DNA of 64,000 nt from Uliginosibacterium sp. 31-16 (GCF_030730865.1 NZ_JAVALZ010000001.1:1591099-1655098), one strand, 5' to 3'. Counted from the stretch's first letter, positions 26,497 to 35,178 are shown. Notes: generated from the letters alone by a model not told the origin. Numbers and translations are program-made.

Positions 26497-26943
26497 TCAG
26501 CGGCGTCGGCGCGCGGGCTTTGCCGGCGGGCGCGGTGGCAAGCCCAGTGCGGCCCGGGCAAGCTGGTCTGCGGCGGCGTTGCGGTGTTGCGGCAGCCATT
26601 TCACTTCCACCCACACAAACTCTGCAAGGCGCTCGCGGATCTGAGCAAACAGCGGCGCCAGGCGGGCGGCTTCGGTGTTGCTGGCGTCGCGGCTGAGGCG
26701 CACCACTACGTCATTGTCTGAATGCACGCGCAGATGCCGCACGCCGAGGCTCAGGGCCAGGTCAAGGGTGGCGAGCAGCGCGCGGGCTTCGGCTTCATTG
26801 TTGCAACCGTTATGCGGGCTGCGCTGCGAAAGCGGGTGAGTGCTGCCGTCAGGCGCGCACAGGATCGCGCCGAGAGCCATGTGGCCAGGGTTGGGGCGGG
26901 CACAGCCGTCGCACCAGGCTTGCCAGAGTGGTTCGGTGTTCAT
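26497..26943 (-). CDS. Ribonuclease HI family protein
   Basis: 148 residues. RNase H fold with the expected acidic residues: D in WCDGCARPNPG, E in CNNEAEARALL, D in VHSDNDVVVRL and a final D in NAAADQLARAA. It should cut the RNA strand of RNA-DNA hybrids. The WVEVKWLPQHRNAAAD segment supports a type-1 enzyme rather than RNase HII. The C-terminal PPRPPAKPARRRR tail is basic. Start 26943 is chosen at MNTEPLWQAW. Whether it is the main rnhA or a paralogue cannot be said from this window. Confidence 0.85.
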   Translation of the reverse strand: MNTEPLWQAWCDGCARPNPGHMALGAILCAPDGSTHPLSQRSPHNGCNNEAEARALLATLDLALSLGVRHLRVHSDNDVVVRLSRDASNTEAARLAPLFAQIRERLAEFVWVEVKWLPQHRNAAADQLARAALGLPPRPPAKPARRRR

Positions 26944-27010
26944 GGATGGGATGGTACACGCCGCCTGCGGTGGCGGTGTCGAGGAAATGCTCATGCAGCC
27001 GGCTGGAATG

Positions 27011-27127
27011 GCATGCCTGGAAAGCCGCATCCGGCGGGCTTCTTCATGGGGGCATTCCGCAGAAGCCCGCTGGGCGACGGTTTCGGGAGCGGTGTGCCAA
27101 AGAAGCTTGTCAGAAGCGCCTCTCCGG
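27011..27127. repeat. Dispersed palindromic repeats, two copies
   Basis: First copy 27011-27053: GCATGCCTGGAAAGCCGC, then GGCGGGCTTCTTC. Second copy 27096-27127 in reverse orientation: reverse complement begins CCGGAGAGGCGCTTCTGAC. Between them GGGCTTCT (27036-27043) pairs with AGAAGCCC (27061-27068). They lie between the HD-GYP regulator and the RNase H gene. Confidence 0.65.
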
Positions 27128-27145
27128 CTACCGTTCCTGACGTAC

Positions 27146-28693
27146 TCAGCACTCAGTCTCGGTGGGAAGCCCGGCGAGGAACTCGGGGCGGTCGAGCAGG
27201 CGGCACAGGGCCGCAACGACGTCGGGGTCGAACTGGCTGCCGGCTTTCTGCTCAAGCTCGGCGCGGGCTTTCGCAAGCGACCACGGCGTCTTGTAGGGGC
27301 GTGGGCTGATCAGGGCATCGAAGACGTCGACGACCGAGACAATACGCACGGCCAGCGGCAATTCACTGGCGCAGATGCCGCTCGGGTAGCCGCCGCCGGC
27401 CCAGTGCTCGTGATGGCTGTAGGCGATCTGGCGGGCCAGGCTCATCGAGTGATCATGCGTGAGCACGGCAGCGCCGATTTCCGGGTGTTTCCTGATCTCG
27501 GCAAACTCCTCCGGGCTGAGCCGGCCAGGTTTACACAGGATGTGGTCGGGAATGCCGATCTTGCCAACATCGTGCAGGCGACTTGCGGAGCTGATGCGCT
27601 CGGCTTCCTCTTCGTCCAGCCCCATTTCGCGGGCGACGGCTTCCGAATAGCGGGCGATGCGGTTGACGTGTTCGCCGGTGCTCTTGTCCTTGTACTCGGC
27701 GATCTGCGCCAGCATGTCGATGGCGTTGTGGTAGGCCTTCGATAGATCAATGTGCAGGCGCAGGTTGTCCAGGGCGTGGGCGCATTGCTGGGCCGTCAGG
27801 CGGATCAGGCGTTTGTCGTCGTCGTTGAGTGGCAGGGTGGGCTCGATGTAGATGTAGCCCTCTGGTTTGGTCTGCGGGACGATCGGGATGATGAAGGCGT
27901 GCTCGCGCAGGTTCTCGGGCTCGCGTCCGTTCAGAATCGCTTCGCAGCATCGCGCATGGATTTCGTGGAAGCGCTCGGATTCGATGAAATGGCCGGTGGC
28001 TGCATGCACGGCCTTCTCGCCGCATTCGACGGTGGCGATGACGCCCTCGATGGTCGAAATGAAGGAAGTGGGCGACAGATGACACAGGCCGACAACCTGG
28101 GTCAGCACGCCGGAGAAGAACTGCTGCAGCGACATGTTGGCCAGCCGGTAGATTTCAGGCGCAGCCTGCAGCAGGCGTTCCAGGCCCATGCGGTTGATGT
28201 CGATGGCGCACAGGTCACGATAAGCCTTCAGCGCACTGCGCACCGTGGTGTACAGCCGGGTGGTGGTGAGTTCGGTCTTGTCCTTGTAGTCATCGATGTC
28301 GTAGTGATCGATCACGTAGCGTTCAGGGGCGGCGCCCGGCTGGCCGGTGCGGATGATCAGGCGGATCAGGCTGTTGTGGTGGTGTTCGCGAATGGTTTCG
28401 ACGAGCCGGAGCCCGGCATCGTCCGTTTCCATCACCACGTCGATCAGTGCAATCGCGATATCCGGGTGCTCGGCCAGACGCTCCAGCGCTTCGGCCTGTG
28501 AGCCGGCCTCGATGAATTCGAGCGTCCGCCCGGCAAAACTGAAGTGTCGCAGGCCCAGACGGGTGACTGCGCGAACATCCGGCTCATCATCCACGACCAG
28601 CAGTTTCCAGGTGTAGCGCGGTGGCTCGTGGGGTACATCGTCGCCTTCCTCGCGCAGAACCAGACTGTCATCAGGGGCTTGCATGGCGCTCAC
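27146..28693 (-). CDS. Response regulator with DUF3369 and HD-GYP domains (c-di-GMP phosphodiesterase)
   Basis: 515 residues, cytosolic. Receiver domain with acidic DDE (35-37) and phospho-acceptor D85 (ALIDVVM), DUF3369 (about 165-310) and an HD-GYP domain (about 320-505): SRLHDVGKIGIPD, HPEIGAAVL, AYSHHEHWAGGGYPSG and VVDVFDALISPRPYK. HD-GYP domains with these residues degrade c-di-GMP to pGpG/GMP. The GTG at 28693 overlaps the kinase stop and has GAAAGG just upstream; ATG 28684 is the alternative start. Its partner is clearly the kinase encoded immediately upstream. It shares the REC-DUF3369 front end with the EAL protein at 2.1-4.3 kb. Confidence 0.92.
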   Translation of the reverse strand: MSAMQAPDDSLVLREEGDDVPHEPPRYTWKLLVVDDEPDVRAVTRLGLRHFSFAGRTLEFIEAGSQAEALERLAEHPDIAIALIDVVMETDDAGLRLVETIREHHHNSLIRLIIRTGQPGAAPERYVIDHYDIDDYKDKTELTTTRLYTTVRSALKAYRDLCAIDINRMGLERLLQAAPEIYRLANMSLQQFFSGVLTQVVGLCHLSPTSFISTIEGVIATVECGEKAVHAATGHFIESERFHEIHARCCEAILNGREPENLREHAFIIPIVPQTKPEGYIYIEPTLPLNDDDKRLIRLTAQQCAHALDNLRLHIDLSKAYHNAIDMLAQIAEYKDKSTGEHVNRIARYSEAVAREMGLDEEEAERISSASRLHDVGKIGIPDHILCKPGRLSPEEFAEIRKHPEIGAAVLTHDHSMSLARQIAYSHHEHWAGGGYPSGICASELPLAVRIVSVVDVFDALISPRPYKTPWSLAKARAELEQKAGSQFDPDVVAALCRLLDRPEFLAGLPTETEC

Positions 28694-30237
28694 TGGCCTT
28701 TCGGGGCGTTGAGGGACGCGGGCAGGGTGATCAGGAAATGGGTGCCGCCACCGGGCAGGCTGTCACCACGGATGCTGCCGCCCAGACGCGTGGTGATGAG
28801 GTTGTAGCAGATGTATAGACCCAGACCTCCGCTGTCGCGACGTGTACTGAAGAAAGGCTCGAAAATTCTGGAGAGCACCTCGGAGGACATGCCGACGCCA
28901 TCGTCGGCATAGCTGATGAGCAGGCGGGAGCTGCCCAGCGGCTCAACCTCGATGCGGATGTGACCGTGGCGCCGGCCGTCTTCAAAGCCATGCTGCACGC
29001 TGTTGAGCACCAGATTGGTGAGGATCTGGTCGAGCAGGCCGGGAATTCCCGTGATGCGCAGGTCTGCCGGGCAGAGAACTTCGATCTCGGCACAGTGCCG
29101 GTAGCGGGCATGCAGGGTCTGCAGCACATCGTCAATCAGCTCGTCGAGCCTGAAATTGCGGGCTTCTTCCTGCTCCATGCCAGCGGAGGAACGTTTGAAG
29201 CCCTGGATCAGACTGGCGGCACGGCGCAGGTTGTTCAGGGCCAGATGGTAGTGCCGCTGCATGCTTTCCAGGTGTTGCCGGAGCTCCTGTTCCGGAATCC
29301 TCTCCCGCTCAAGCATCCGGTGGATCTCGTCGATGCAGTCTTCGCCCTTGGCGGCGGCATTTACGGCCAGACCGATCGGGGTGTTCAGCTCATGGGCGAA
29401 ACTGGTGACCAGGCGTCCGAGCGACGCCATTTTCTCGGTCTGGACGAGGCTGTCGAGAGTCTGCTCCAGCTCTCGCCAGTGCTTGTGCAGCTGCTTCAAA
29501 AGAATGTGGCTGAGGCCGGCAAACAGGGCGAAAACCAGCAGATGGCGCCATGCCGACAGGATGATTTCCTTGCGGGCGTTTGCTGCCGCCGGAGCATAAG
29601 GCTGGCTGATGCTGATGCCGCCGCGCACATCGCCGATTTGATAACCTTGCTGGGCATGGCAGTGCAGGCAGCTGCTCACTACCTTGAGGGGGGCGACGTA
29701 ACGGAACTCCTCGGAACCATCGGCGCGCAGGCCCCATTCCGTCACTTCGGGGCTGCCTTGCGCCAGCGCCAGCAGGGCCTGGGCCTCCCAGTCATCCGGC
29801 GCATTTTGCGGGTTCAGGGGCTGCAGGCTGGGCATGCGGATGCGCAAGGCCGTATCAGCGGAGATGATTTCGCCAATCAGACGGGTCATGTAGGCCGGGT
29901 TGACGAGTGTCAGCCGCGTACCGTCACTGGCGGTGATTTCACGCCCCGGATGCTTGAGGTAAGGATTGGGTTGCAGATCACCAGAAACCGGAGCGTAGAC
30001 CCCCGCCGAGCGTGAGTTCCACTCGCGGGCCGCGACGATGGTGCGGAAAATGTTGCGGGCACCCTCGCGCAGAAGTTCGGTGTTGCGCGCACGGATCTGG
30101 CTCACGCTGAAAGCCAGCGAGGCGGCAACCAGCAGCGCCCAGACGCACATCAACAGCCGCCATGTGCCGCGCGTGACGGGTGGGGCGCGCATGGAGGCAG
30201 ACCGTGATGAGGGTTCGGGTGAAACAGGCAAGGGCAT
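28690..30237 (-). CDS. Sensor histidine kinase with DUF3365 haem-type sensor
   Basis: 515 residues. One membrane helix (about 29-46), a periplasmic DUF3365/Tll0287-like domain (about 55-230) with a CLHCH c-type haem-binding motif, a second membrane helix (about 232-255), a short linker, a HisKA-like region with FAHELNTPIG as phospho-His box, and HATPase (NLVLNSVQHGF, DDGVGM, SGGLGLYICYNL). The CXXCH motif suggests a redox or gas signal. Start 30237 has a good GGAG 5 nt upstream; ATG 30192 is possible. It overlaps the HD-GYP regulator gene by 4 bp, a two-component pair that would tie a haem signal to c-di-GMP breakdown. Confidence 0.9.
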   Translation of the reverse strand: MPLPVSPEPSSRSASMRAPPVTRGTWRLLMCVWALLVAASLAFSVSQIRARNTELLREGARNIFRTIVAAREWNSRSAGVYAPVSGDLQPNPYLKHPGREITASDGTRLTLVNPAYMTRLIGEIISADTALRIRMPSLQPLNPQNAPDDWEAQALLALAQGSPEVTEWGLRADGSEEFRYVAPLKVVSSCLHCHAQQGYQIGDVRGGISISQPYAPAAANARKEIILSAWRHLLVFALFAGLSHILLKQLHKHWRELEQTLDSLVQTEKMASLGRLVTSFAHELNTPIGLAVNAAAKGEDCIDEIHRMLERERIPEQELRQHLESMQRHYHLALNNLRRAASLIQGFKRSSAGMEQEEARNFRLDELIDDVLQTLHARYRHCAEIEVLCPADLRITGIPGLLDQILTNLVLNSVQHGFEDGRRHGHIRIEVEPLGSSRLLISYADDGVGMSSEVLSRIFEPFFSTRRDSGGLGLYICYNLITTRLGGSIRGDSLPGGGTHFLITLPASLNAPKGQ

Positions 30238-30399
30238 GCATGCTCCGGGGTGACGCGAGAAGAATCCCTCGCACCCTGTCAACGTCCCCGCCCGGCGTCT
30301 GGCGCATATGCTCTTGCGGGCAGGCGCGAGGCTTCAGTCGCCGGGCCGCCGGCAGATCAACAGATTTTGCTGGGCGCATGCTCGGCGTAACATGGCGGG

Positions 30400-30888
30400 A
30401 TGTCTGATGCGACCCCGTTTTTCGATCTTTCCCGCCCCTTGCGCCTAGTTCTGGACACCAATGTGGTGATGGCCCTGTGGCATTTTGTTGACCCGAAGCT
30501 GGCGGAGCTGTCTGCCCTGGCCAGTTCCACGCGAGCCGTGCTGCTGACGCGCGCAGAATGCCTGGACGAGTTGCAGCGCGTGCTGGCGTATCGCCAGTTC
30601 GCCATTCCGGCCGAACGCCAGAAGGCCTTGCATGCAGATTATGTGGCGCTGACGCAGTGCCTGCCGGCTGCCGATGAGGTCCGGCAGGCGTTTGCCCTGA
30701 CCTTGCCACGCTGCAAGGATCGCGACGATCAGAAATTCGTCAGCCTGGCCTGGGATGCGGACGCTGATGTGCTGGTGACCCGCGACAAGCTGTTGCTGGG
30801 GCTGGCGCGCAAGCCGCCTTTGCGTGAGCGCCTGAAGATACTCACGCCGGAGCGCCTGCAGCAGTTGTTGCGGCAAGCGGCGGATTGA
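30400..30888 (+). CDS. PIN-domain protein, putative toxin-type ribonuclease
   Basis: 162 residues. PIN fold with acidic residues typical of Mg-dependent ribonucleases: LVLDTNVVMAL at the start, the mid-protein E of ECLDELQRVL, and the C-terminal CKDRDDQKFVSLAWDADADVLVTRDKLLL. This matches the family annotated as putative toxin-antitoxin component, PIN family. No antitoxin gene is seen next to it: the upstream 162 bp (30238-30399) has no gene, and the downstream gene is convergent. It may be an orphan or a housekeeping RNase. Confidence 0.85.
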   Translation: MSDATPFFDLSRPLRLVLDTNVVMALWHFVDPKLAELSALASSTRAVLLTRAECLDELQRVLAYRQFAIPAERQKALHADYVALTQCLPAADEVRQAFALTLPRCKDRDDQKFVSLAWDADADVLVTRDKLLLGLARKPPLRERLKILTPERLQQLLRQAAD

Positions 30889-31047
30889 CGGCCTCAAGTT
30901 GCCGCGGTGTTGCGCCGTAAGTGCTCTGGAGCGGCGGCATGCTACCGGCCAGGCGGCGATGCCAGGGACGTACGTGCACATCAACGCCGCTCACCTGATT
31001 CAACGGCTGCCGGATCGCCCCGGCGGCCGTTTCCGTTTACGGGCCGC

Positions 31048-31536
31048 TCAGGCCAGCTGGCGGTACTTGCCGTTGAAGAACAGCAGCGGATCGCGTTCGG
31101 AACGGTCGCAGCGTTCCACCTCGCCGATGAACATCACATGATCGCCGCCCGGGTAACGCAGCGTGTTGCGGCATTCGAACACCGCGCAGCAGCCTGCCAG
31201 CACCGGCGCACCGCCCAGACCGGGCTCCCAGTCCACTCCCGCAAAGCGGTCGGCTACCTTGCTGGCAAACAGATTGGAGAGTGCCTCCTGATCGGCCGCC
31301 AGCACATTCACCGCGTAGTACTCGCAGGATTCCAGCACCTCGCGCACCGCGCTGGTATTGGTGAGGCTCCAGACGATCAGCGGCGGGTTCAGGGAGACGG
31401 AATTGAACGAGCTGACCGTCAGTCCGATCAGGCTGCCGTCGCTGGCGCGGGCGGTGATCACGGTGATGCCGGTAGCGAACATGCCCAGGGTGCGGCGGAA
31501 CGTGGTCGAGTCGAAAGCGAGGGCAGGGGTACTCAT
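31048..31536 (-). CDS. Flavin reductase family protein
   Basis: 162 residues, FMN-binding split-barrel fold of the flavin reductase-like family (FRRTLGMFATGITVITA, GLTVSSFNSVSLNPPLIVWSL, GVDWEPGLGGAPVLAGCCAVFEC, GDHVMFIGEVERCD). These enzymes reduce FMN/FAD with NAD(P)H, usually for a partner monooxygenase, but none is encoded nearby. Start 31536 is set at MSTPALAFDSTTFRR; the open frame further upstream runs through intergenic repeats. The region 30889-31047, downstream of it and of the PIN gene, holds no gene. Confidence 0.88.
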   Translation of the reverse strand: MSTPALAFDSTTFRRTLGMFATGITVITARASDGSLIGLTVSSFNSVSLNPPLIVWSLTNTSAVREVLESCEYYAVNVLAADQEALSNLFASKVADRFAGVDWEPGLGGAPVLAGCCAVFECRNTLRYPGGDHVMFIGEVERCDRSERDPLLFFNGKYRQLA

Positions 31537-31650
31537 GGATTTCTGGCGGGCAACAGCGGGGAAGGCGCGAATTATCCGCCAAAAGAGCGGCCTGCGGCGG
31601 AAGGCCGGTTTCCTGCGGCTTTGCCGGAGCGGGCTTGCGCAGATCAGGCC

Positions 31651-31689
31651 GGAGAGCCGCTTCTGGCGGATTTCTTCAGGCAGGCATGC
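31651..31689. repeat. Dispersed palindromic repeat, copy with family consensus
   Basis: GGAGAGCCGCTTCTGGCGGA followed by TTTCTTCAGGCAGGCATGC. It lies between the divergent flavin reductase and mutY genes, and more degenerate pieces flank it (31585-31640 and 31688-31720). It is a good reference copy for the family. Confidence 0.7.
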
Positions 31690-31795
31690 TGAAGAGGCTT
31701 GTCGGGCGAGGCTCTTGAGGCATGTGCACCGGGAGTCATTGGCCGTGGCGGCTCTCGACGCATCATGCTGCCGCACTTGATGCTACCCTCGCCTA

Positions 31796-32824
31796 ATGAG
31801 TGAATTCGCCGCAAAACTGATTGCCTGGCACGCGGACCACGGCCGCCACGACCTGCCCTGGCAGCACACCCAGGACCCTTACCGCGTCTGGCTTTCCGAG
31901 ATCATGCTGCAGCAGACCCAGGTGGATACGGTGATTCCGTATTACCTGCGCTTTCTTGAGCACTTTCCGACAGTGGCGAGCCTGGCGGCGGCACCGCAGG
32001 ACGCGGTGCTCGCCTTGTGGGCCGGGCTGGGCTACTACGCGCGGGCGCGCAATCTGCATCGGGCGGCGCAGGCGGTGATGAACGAACACGCCGGGGTATT
32101 TCCGCAAACCGCGGCTGCGCTGGCAGAGCTGCCCGGCATCGGGCGTTCCACCGCGGCGGCAATCGCCTCCTTCTGCTTTGGCGAGCGGGCGGCGATTCTC
32201 GATGGCAACGTGAAGCGCGTGCTGTGCCGGCATTTCGGCATCGAGGGCTTTCCGGGCGAGCGTGCGGTGGAGCAGCGTTTGTGGGCGCTGGCTGAATCGC
32301 TGCTGCCGGATGCGGGGATCGCCATCTATCCGCAGGCGCAGATGGATCTGGGGGCGACGATCTGCACGCGCAGCAAGCCGCGCTGCCTGCACTGCCCGGT
32401 CAGCGAAACCTGCGTTGCCCGCAGAACGGGGCAGGAAGCCGCTCTGCCGATGGCCCGCCCGAAGAAGGCCGTGCCGCAACGCTCTTGCGGCATGCTGCTC
32501 ATAGAGGCAGGCGGGGCGCTGCTGCTGGAGCAGCGCCCGGCGGCCGGGATCTGGGGCGGCTTGTACAGCCTGCCGGAGATGGCCGAGGGCGAATCCGCCC
32601 CGCAGGCGGCCTTGCGGCGTCTCGGCCTGGCGCTGACGGGGTTTCAGGAGCAGGCCGGCCTGCGGCACAGCTTCAGTCATTTCACGCTGGACATCACGCC
32701 CTGGCGGGTCGAGCTGGCCCAGCTGCCCGCGGCGGCACATGACCCGGCCCTGCGCTGGGTGAGCCGGGATGAACTGGCTACGGTTGGCTTGCCGGCGCCG
32801 ATCCGCAAGCTGCTGGAGCGCTGA
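31796..32824 (+). CDS. mutY: Adenine DNA glycosylase
   Basis: Removes adenine mispaired with 8-oxoguanine. 342 residues. N-terminal glycosylase domain with catalytic Glu in EIMLQQTQV, helix-hairpin-helix LPGIGRSTAAAI and catalytic Asp in ILDGNVKRVLCR; iron-sulfur loop CX6CX2CX5C (CTRSKPRCLHCPVSETC); C-terminal NUDIX-like domain that reads 8-oxoG. Its stop codon abuts that of the convergent zinc-finger gene (TGA next to TCA, forming TGATCA), leaving no intergenic base. Confidence 0.96.
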   Translation: MSEFAAKLIAWHADHGRHDLPWQHTQDPYRVWLSEIMLQQTQVDTVIPYYLRFLEHFPTVASLAAAPQDAVLALWAGLGYYARARNLHRAAQAVMNEHAGVFPQTAAALAELPGIGRSTAAAIASFCFGERAAILDGNVKRVLCRHFGIEGFPGERAVEQRLWALAESLLPDAGIAIYPQAQMDLGATICTRSKPRCLHCPVSETCVARRTGQEAALPMARPKKAVPQRSCGMLLIEAGGALLLEQRPAAGIWGGLYSLPEMAEGESAPQAALRRLGLALTGFQEQAGLRHSFSHFTLDITPWRVELAQLPAAAHDPALRWVSRDELATVGLPAPIRKLLER

Positions 32825-33040
32825 TCAGGCGCGCTGGCCGATCAGCGTGGCGGCCCGTGTCACGCACAGGTCGCAGATGTACACCGCGCTCGGGCCGGGC
32901 ACCAGCATACTGACCTCGGACTGGCGCTTGCCGCAGAAGGAACAGCACGCCTCGTCCTCGTCGCGTTCGCGCAGCTGGCTGATGGCGTCGCTCAGCTCCA
33001 GCATGGTTTTGCTCAGCTCCAGCGAATTGCCAGTATTCAT
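32825..33040 (-). CDS. Stand-alone ClpX-type C4 zinc finger protein
   Basis: 71 residues. After a short helical N-terminus (LSKTMLELSDAISQLRERDED) comes CCSFCGKRQSEVSMLVPGP and YICDLCV, the pattern of the ClpX N-terminal zinc-binding domain (CSFCGK...ICDLC), which dimerises and binds adaptors or substrates. The AAA+ part is absent, and 71 residues appears complete rather than a fragment. It may act as a ClpX adaptor or decoy; that is inference. Confidence 0.85.
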   Translation of the reverse strand: MNTGNSLELSKTMLELSDAISQLRERDEDEACCSFCGKRQSEVSMLVPGPSAVYICDLCVTRAATLIGQRA

Positions 33041-33115
33041 GCGGGCCTCCGGGGGCTTTTTCAGGATGCCAGATTATCCGGGGGCGGTAGCGCAGCGGCA
33101 GGATTCATGCTGCGG

Positions 33116-33137
33116 AAGTGCCAACTAGTTGGCACTT
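33116..33137. promoter_or_regulatory. Perfect 22-bp palindrome
   Basis: AAGTGCCAACT is followed directly by its exact inverse, AGTTGGCACTT, with no spacer. It lies 76 bp upstream of the zinc-finger gene and 54 bp past the LON-domain gene. No T-tract follows on either strand, so an operator or a protein-binding site is as likely as a terminator. Confidence 0.55.
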
Positions 33138-33190
33138 TCCGGGGCGCGTTCAGACCGGCGGATGGTGCCGCGGGTTCAGTGCATCAGGCG

Positions 33191-33787
33191 CTAGTCCTTG
33201 AGCAGCTCGTGCTCGACCAGGTATTCGTGAATGATCGCCAGGCGCAGATCCGCGTCCTCCAGTTCAAGCAGGCGCTGCCGCGCCAGATTCGGGATCGGCA
33301 GGATTTCGGCATAGCGGTAGCCGACCCAGGCGGCGTCGCCAAGTGCGTAAGGACGCGGGATCACCTTTTCCCCCGCATCCTGCAGCACCATCTGCAGCAA
33401 GGGCAGCATGGCCTCGTGATCAGCGCTGACCGCCTCGCCGGCCGGCTCATCAAACCATTGCACGATGCCGGTGATCACGCCGTGTTCATCGGCGCCCTGC
33501 TCCAGCACCCGGAAGCGTCGTCCGCCCCGCACGGTGAGGCCGAGAATGCCCGGCTCGCTCATGTCCCAATCCACGATCCGCGCTTCACAGCCGACCAGAT
33601 GCGGCACGGCCGGGGTGCCGACCTCTTCGCCTTCGACAATCAGGCAGACACCGAAGGGGGCATCGGCCTTCATGCAGCCGGCAATCATGTCCAGGTAGCG
33701 CACCTCGAAAATCCGCAGGTTCAGGCGTCCGTGTGGAAAGAGCACACAGTTGAGCGGGAAGAGCGGCAGGCGCAGGGGTTCTGACAT
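33191..33787 (-). CDS. LON peptidase substrate-binding domain protein
   Basis: 198 residues. Stand-alone Lon N-terminal domain (LRLPLFPLNCVLFPHGRLNLRIFEVRYLDM..., FGVCLI, GCEARIVDW, GRRFRVL), without ATPase or protease parts. Such proteins are common in proteobacteria and of unknown function; substrate binding is assumed from Lon. Start 33787 is at MSEPLRLPLFPLN. It diverges from the MidA-like gene with a ~100-bp spacer rich in GGAAGTCGG-like purine repeats. Confidence 0.88.
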   Translation of the reverse strand: MSEPLRLPLFPLNCVLFPHGRLNLRIFEVRYLDMIAGCMKADAPFGVCLIVEGEEVGTPAVPHLVGCEARIVDWDMSEPGILGLTVRGGRRFRVLEQGADEHGVITGIVQWFDEPAGEAVSADHEAMLPLLQMVLQDAGEKVIPRPYALGDAAWVGYRYAEILPIPNLARQRLLELEDADLRLAIIHEYLVEHELLKD

Positions 33788-33888
33788 GGTGACAGGAAAT
33801 CGGGAGTGGAGAGTCGGAAGTCGGAAAGCCCGCATATTGTACGCGGATGCCTGAAGGCCACGCCCCACTCCCATTTACAATCCGGTTC

Positions 33889-35055
33889 ATGCACACCCAG
33901 CTTCCCCCGCCCGGCGCCGACGCGCTGGAACACTCCGCCCGCCTCGCCGCACGTATTGCCGATGAAATTCGTGGTGCCGATGGCTGGCTCAGCTTCGCCC
34001 GCTTCATGGAACTGGCCCTGTTTGCGCCGGGGCTGGGCTATTACAGCGGTGGTGCCCACAAATTCGGAGCGGACGGCGATTTCGTTACCGCGCCGGAAAT
34101 CTCCCCCCTGTTTGGCCGTGCGCTGGCCGCGCAGGTGCAACAGGTGCTGGAAGCCTCCGCGCCGCATGTCATCGAAGTGGGGGCCGGCACCGGCCTGCTC
34201 GCCTGCGACCTGCTGCAGGAGCTGGAAGCGCGTGACTGCCTGCCCGAGCACTACGACATCATCGAACTCTCCGGCGAGCTGCGCGTGCGTCAGGCCGACA
34301 ACCTGCGCGCGAAGCTGCCGCATCTGGCGGACCGGGTGCGCTGGCTGGATGCCCTGCCGGAAGCGTTCTCCGGCTGCATTCTGGCCAACGAAGTGCTGGA
34401 TGTGATGTCGGTGCAGCTGGTGGTGTGGCGCGATGGCGTGATTTTCGAGCGCGGCGTGGTGCTGGATGAAACCGGGGGTTTCGGCTGGCAGGATCGTCCT
34501 GCCGAAGGCCGCCTGCTTGCCGCCGCACAAGCCCTGCCGGTCGAGATGCCGGAGGAGGGCGAGTACCTCAGCGAGATCTGTCTGGCCGCGCGGGCCTGGG
34601 TGGCCGAGTGGGCGCCACGCCTGCAGCAGGGGGCGATCATCCTGATCGACTACGGCTACCCGCAGGCCGAGTACTACCTGCCCAGCCGCAGCACCGGCAC
34701 TCTGCAGTGCTACTACCGGCACCGCGCCCATCCGGACGTGCTGCTGTGGCCGGGCTTGAACGACATTACCTCTTTCGTCGACTTCACGGCCATCGCGGAT
34801 GCTGCTTTCGCCGCGGGTCTGGCGGTCGAGGGCTACGCCAGTCAGGCCAGCTTCCTGACCGACTGCGGCCTGCTTGAGCTGCTGACTGCGATTGGCCCCA
34901 GCGATGAGGCGCCGTACCTGCGCGCGGCCCGTGCCGCCCTGCGCCTGATCGCCCCGCACGAGATGGGCGAGCTGTTCAAGGTGCTGATCCTCGGGCGCGG
35001 GCTGGAACTGCCCCTGCTGGGGCTGTGCAGCGGGGATCGGACTCACGCGCTGTAA
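33889..35055 (+). CDS. MidA/NDUFAF7-family SAM-dependent methyltransferase
   Basis: 388 residues. Matches the family of mitochondrial complex I assembly methyltransferase NDUFAF7 (MidA): ISFARFME-type start (LSFARFMELALFAPGLGYYSGG), FGADGDFVTAPEISPLFGRAL, SAM-binding VIEVGAGTGLLACDLL, ANEVLDVM, LIDYGYPQAEYY and DITSFVDFTAIA. Bacterial members are uncharacterised; protein arginine methylation is inferred from the mitochondrial protein. Start 33889 (MHTQLPPPG) is chosen over ATG 33847. Confidence 0.88.
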   Translation: MHTQLPPPGADALEHSARLAARIADEIRGADGWLSFARFMELALFAPGLGYYSGGAHKFGADGDFVTAPEISPLFGRALAAQVQQVLEASAPHVIEVGAGTGLLACDLLQELEARDCLPEHYDIIELSGELRVRQADNLRAKLPHLADRVRWLDALPEAFSGCILANEVLDVMSVQLVVWRDGVIFERGVVLDETGGFGWQDRPAEGRLLAAAQALPVEMPEEGEYLSEICLAARAWVAEWAPRLQQGAIILIDYGYPQAEYYLPSRSTGTLQCYYRHRAHPDVLLWPGLNDITSFVDFTAIADAAFAAGLAVEGYASQASFLTDCGLLELLTAIGPSDEAPYLRAARAALRLIAPHEMGELFKVLILGRGLELPLLGLCSGDRTHAL

Positions 35056-35063
35056 TTCAGGTC

Positions 35064-35178
35064 GCCTGAAGAGGCGCATGCAGCAAGGGTCTTCAGCGTA
35101 TATGCCTGCTGACCCGCGTCGAACAAGGGTTCGCAGGCTGTCCGCCTGAAGATTCTTGTCAGAAGCGGCTCTGCGGGC
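35064..35178. repeat. Dispersed palindromic repeats, two copies
   Basis: 35064-35099: CGCCTGAAGAGGCGCATGC, then AGCAAGGGTCTTCAG. 35142-35178 is in reverse orientation: CCGCCTGAAGATTCTTGTC, then AGAAGCGGCTCTGCGGGC; its reverse complement matches the copies at 13.7 and 31.6 kb closely. Confidence 0.7.

Noticed and set aside
30238..30399. Antitoxin gene for the PIN protein
   Set aside because: No frame of sensible length with a ribosome site in the 162 bp upstream; downstream is a convergent unrelated gene.
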